This document shows positions 63,590 through 64,000 of a stretch of 64,000 nt of DNA, piece after piece. How positions within the stretch are numbered: position 1 is the stretch's first letter; each line of letters begins with the position of its first letter. A program made the translations under genes and the position numbers. The notes under the pieces were generated by a model, which ran no database searches, had not been told where the DNA came from, and saw only the letters and a program-made list of their open reading frames with translations. The DNA comes from Aurantiochytrium sp. KH105 (Eukaryota; Sar; Bigyra; Thraustochytrida; Thraustochytriidae): positions 62,001 to 126,000 of the forward strand of contig BGKB01000120.1 in the NCBI GenBank assembly GCA_003116975.1. Reading direction: 5' to 3'.

Positions 63590-64000
63590 ATGGTCGTTCT
63601 CTGGGAGAAGGGCGAGAACCACTCGTCGGACCAGTTCGTTGGCGCCATCAACCATGCCATGAAGAACACCGTGGACAACGAGGACAAGGACAAGAACTAC
63701 GCACCCGTGGTCAAGAGCTTCTACGCCTCGGTCGCCACCAGCCTCTACGAGTACGGCTGGGGCAAGTCCTTCCACTTCGCCCCGCGCAACAAGGGCGAGG
63801 GCTTCAAGGAGTCCCTCCTCCGCCAGGAGCACTGGCTCGCCGCCCAGCTCGGCATCCGCCCCGGCCAGGATGTCTGTGACCTCGGCTGCGGTGTCTGCGG
63901 CCCCCTCGTCAACATCGCCAAGTTCTCCCGCGCCAACATCACCGGCGTGACCATCTCCGACTTCCAGATCGCCCGCGGCAACGCCTGGATCGCCCAGAAC
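63590..64000 (+). CDS. ERG6: Sterol 24-C-methyltransferase, N-terminal part (cut by the window edge)
   Basis: 137 codons from the ATG at 63590 (MVVLWEKGENHSSD) open to the right edge. The sequence matches the start of sterol C24-methyltransferase (ERG6/SMT): YEYGWGKSFHFAPRNKGEGF, then RQEHWLAAQLGIRPG and the SAM-binding motif I DLGCGVCGP, and FSRANITGVTISDFQIARG. The enzyme transfers a methyl group from S-adenosylmethionine to C24 of a sterol, at the endoplasmic reticulum, producing ergosterol- or phytosterol-type side chains. It is present in fungi, plants and many protists but not in animals. Motif I has Cys where the family usually has Gly (GCGVGGP). The codon use is strongly C-ending, suggesting high expression. 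Confidence 0.92.
   Translation, partial: MVVLWEKGENHSSDQFVGAINHAMKNTVDNEDKDKNYAPVVKSFYASVATSLYEYGWGKSFHFAPRNKGEGFKESLLRQEHWLAAQLGIRPGQDVCDLGCGVCGPLVNIAKFSRANITGVTISDFQIARGNAWIAQN

Overview
The window looks like nuclear DNA of a GC-rich protist with few or no introns, most likely a stramenopile of the thraustochytrid type (the Aurantiochytrium/Hondaea group). The reasons are: eukaryote-only families throughout (uS2 ribosomal protein, CWF19L1, PUS3, DNAAF4, two kinesins, a sterol methyltransferase fragment); genes of up to 11 kb carried in one open frame; flagellar genes; and a giant secreted EGF-like protein that recalls stramenopile mastigoneme proteins. The taxon is an inference. No tRNA, rRNA or CRISPR array was seen. 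Two runs of N mark assembly gaps (50600-51212 and 61274-61298), both inside repeats. Several long frames extend upstream of the first ATG through GTG or TTG codons. Since this is a eukaryote, I placed starts at ATG codons.

Layout. 0-8 kb: three minus-strand genes, namely the N-terminus of a PCNA-binding (PIP-box) protein cut by the left edge, an RCC1-repeat/TBC RabGAP protein, and a TRPC4AP/TRUSS-family protein with an apparent CCCH zinc finger. 8-16 kb: plus-strand genes for 40S protein uS2 (RPSA) with a glutamine-rich tail, CWF19L1, a four-helix membrane protein and an orphan basic protein. 16-19 kb: DNAAF4, a dynein-arm assembly factor. 19-26 kb: a 2158-residue protein joining an asteroid/FEN-like nuclease domain to a DExH helicase. 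26-40 kb: a CFAP70-like protein, a kinesin-9 motor, a hotdog thioesterase, a coiled-coil protein with a SPRY-like end, and a kinesin-3. 40-47 kb: PUS3, a small coiled-coil protein, a possible ADC17/TMA17-like protein and a glutamine-rich protein. 47-58 kb: a 3655-codon secreted protein with EGF-like modules, a tail-fibre-like segment and dozens of 53- or 57-residue repeats. 58-63.6 kb: a gene-poor stretch dense in 4-bp microsatellites. 63.6 kb to the edge: the start of sterol 24-C-methyltransferase.

The genes are mostly housekeeping and flagellar. DNAAF4, the CFAP70-like protein, kinesin-9, possibly kinesin-3, and the mastigoneme-like giant protein would all act in building or decorating the zoospore flagellum. 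This neighbourhood clustering is worth testing. The two most unusual proteins are the nuclease-helicase fusion and the giant repeat protein.
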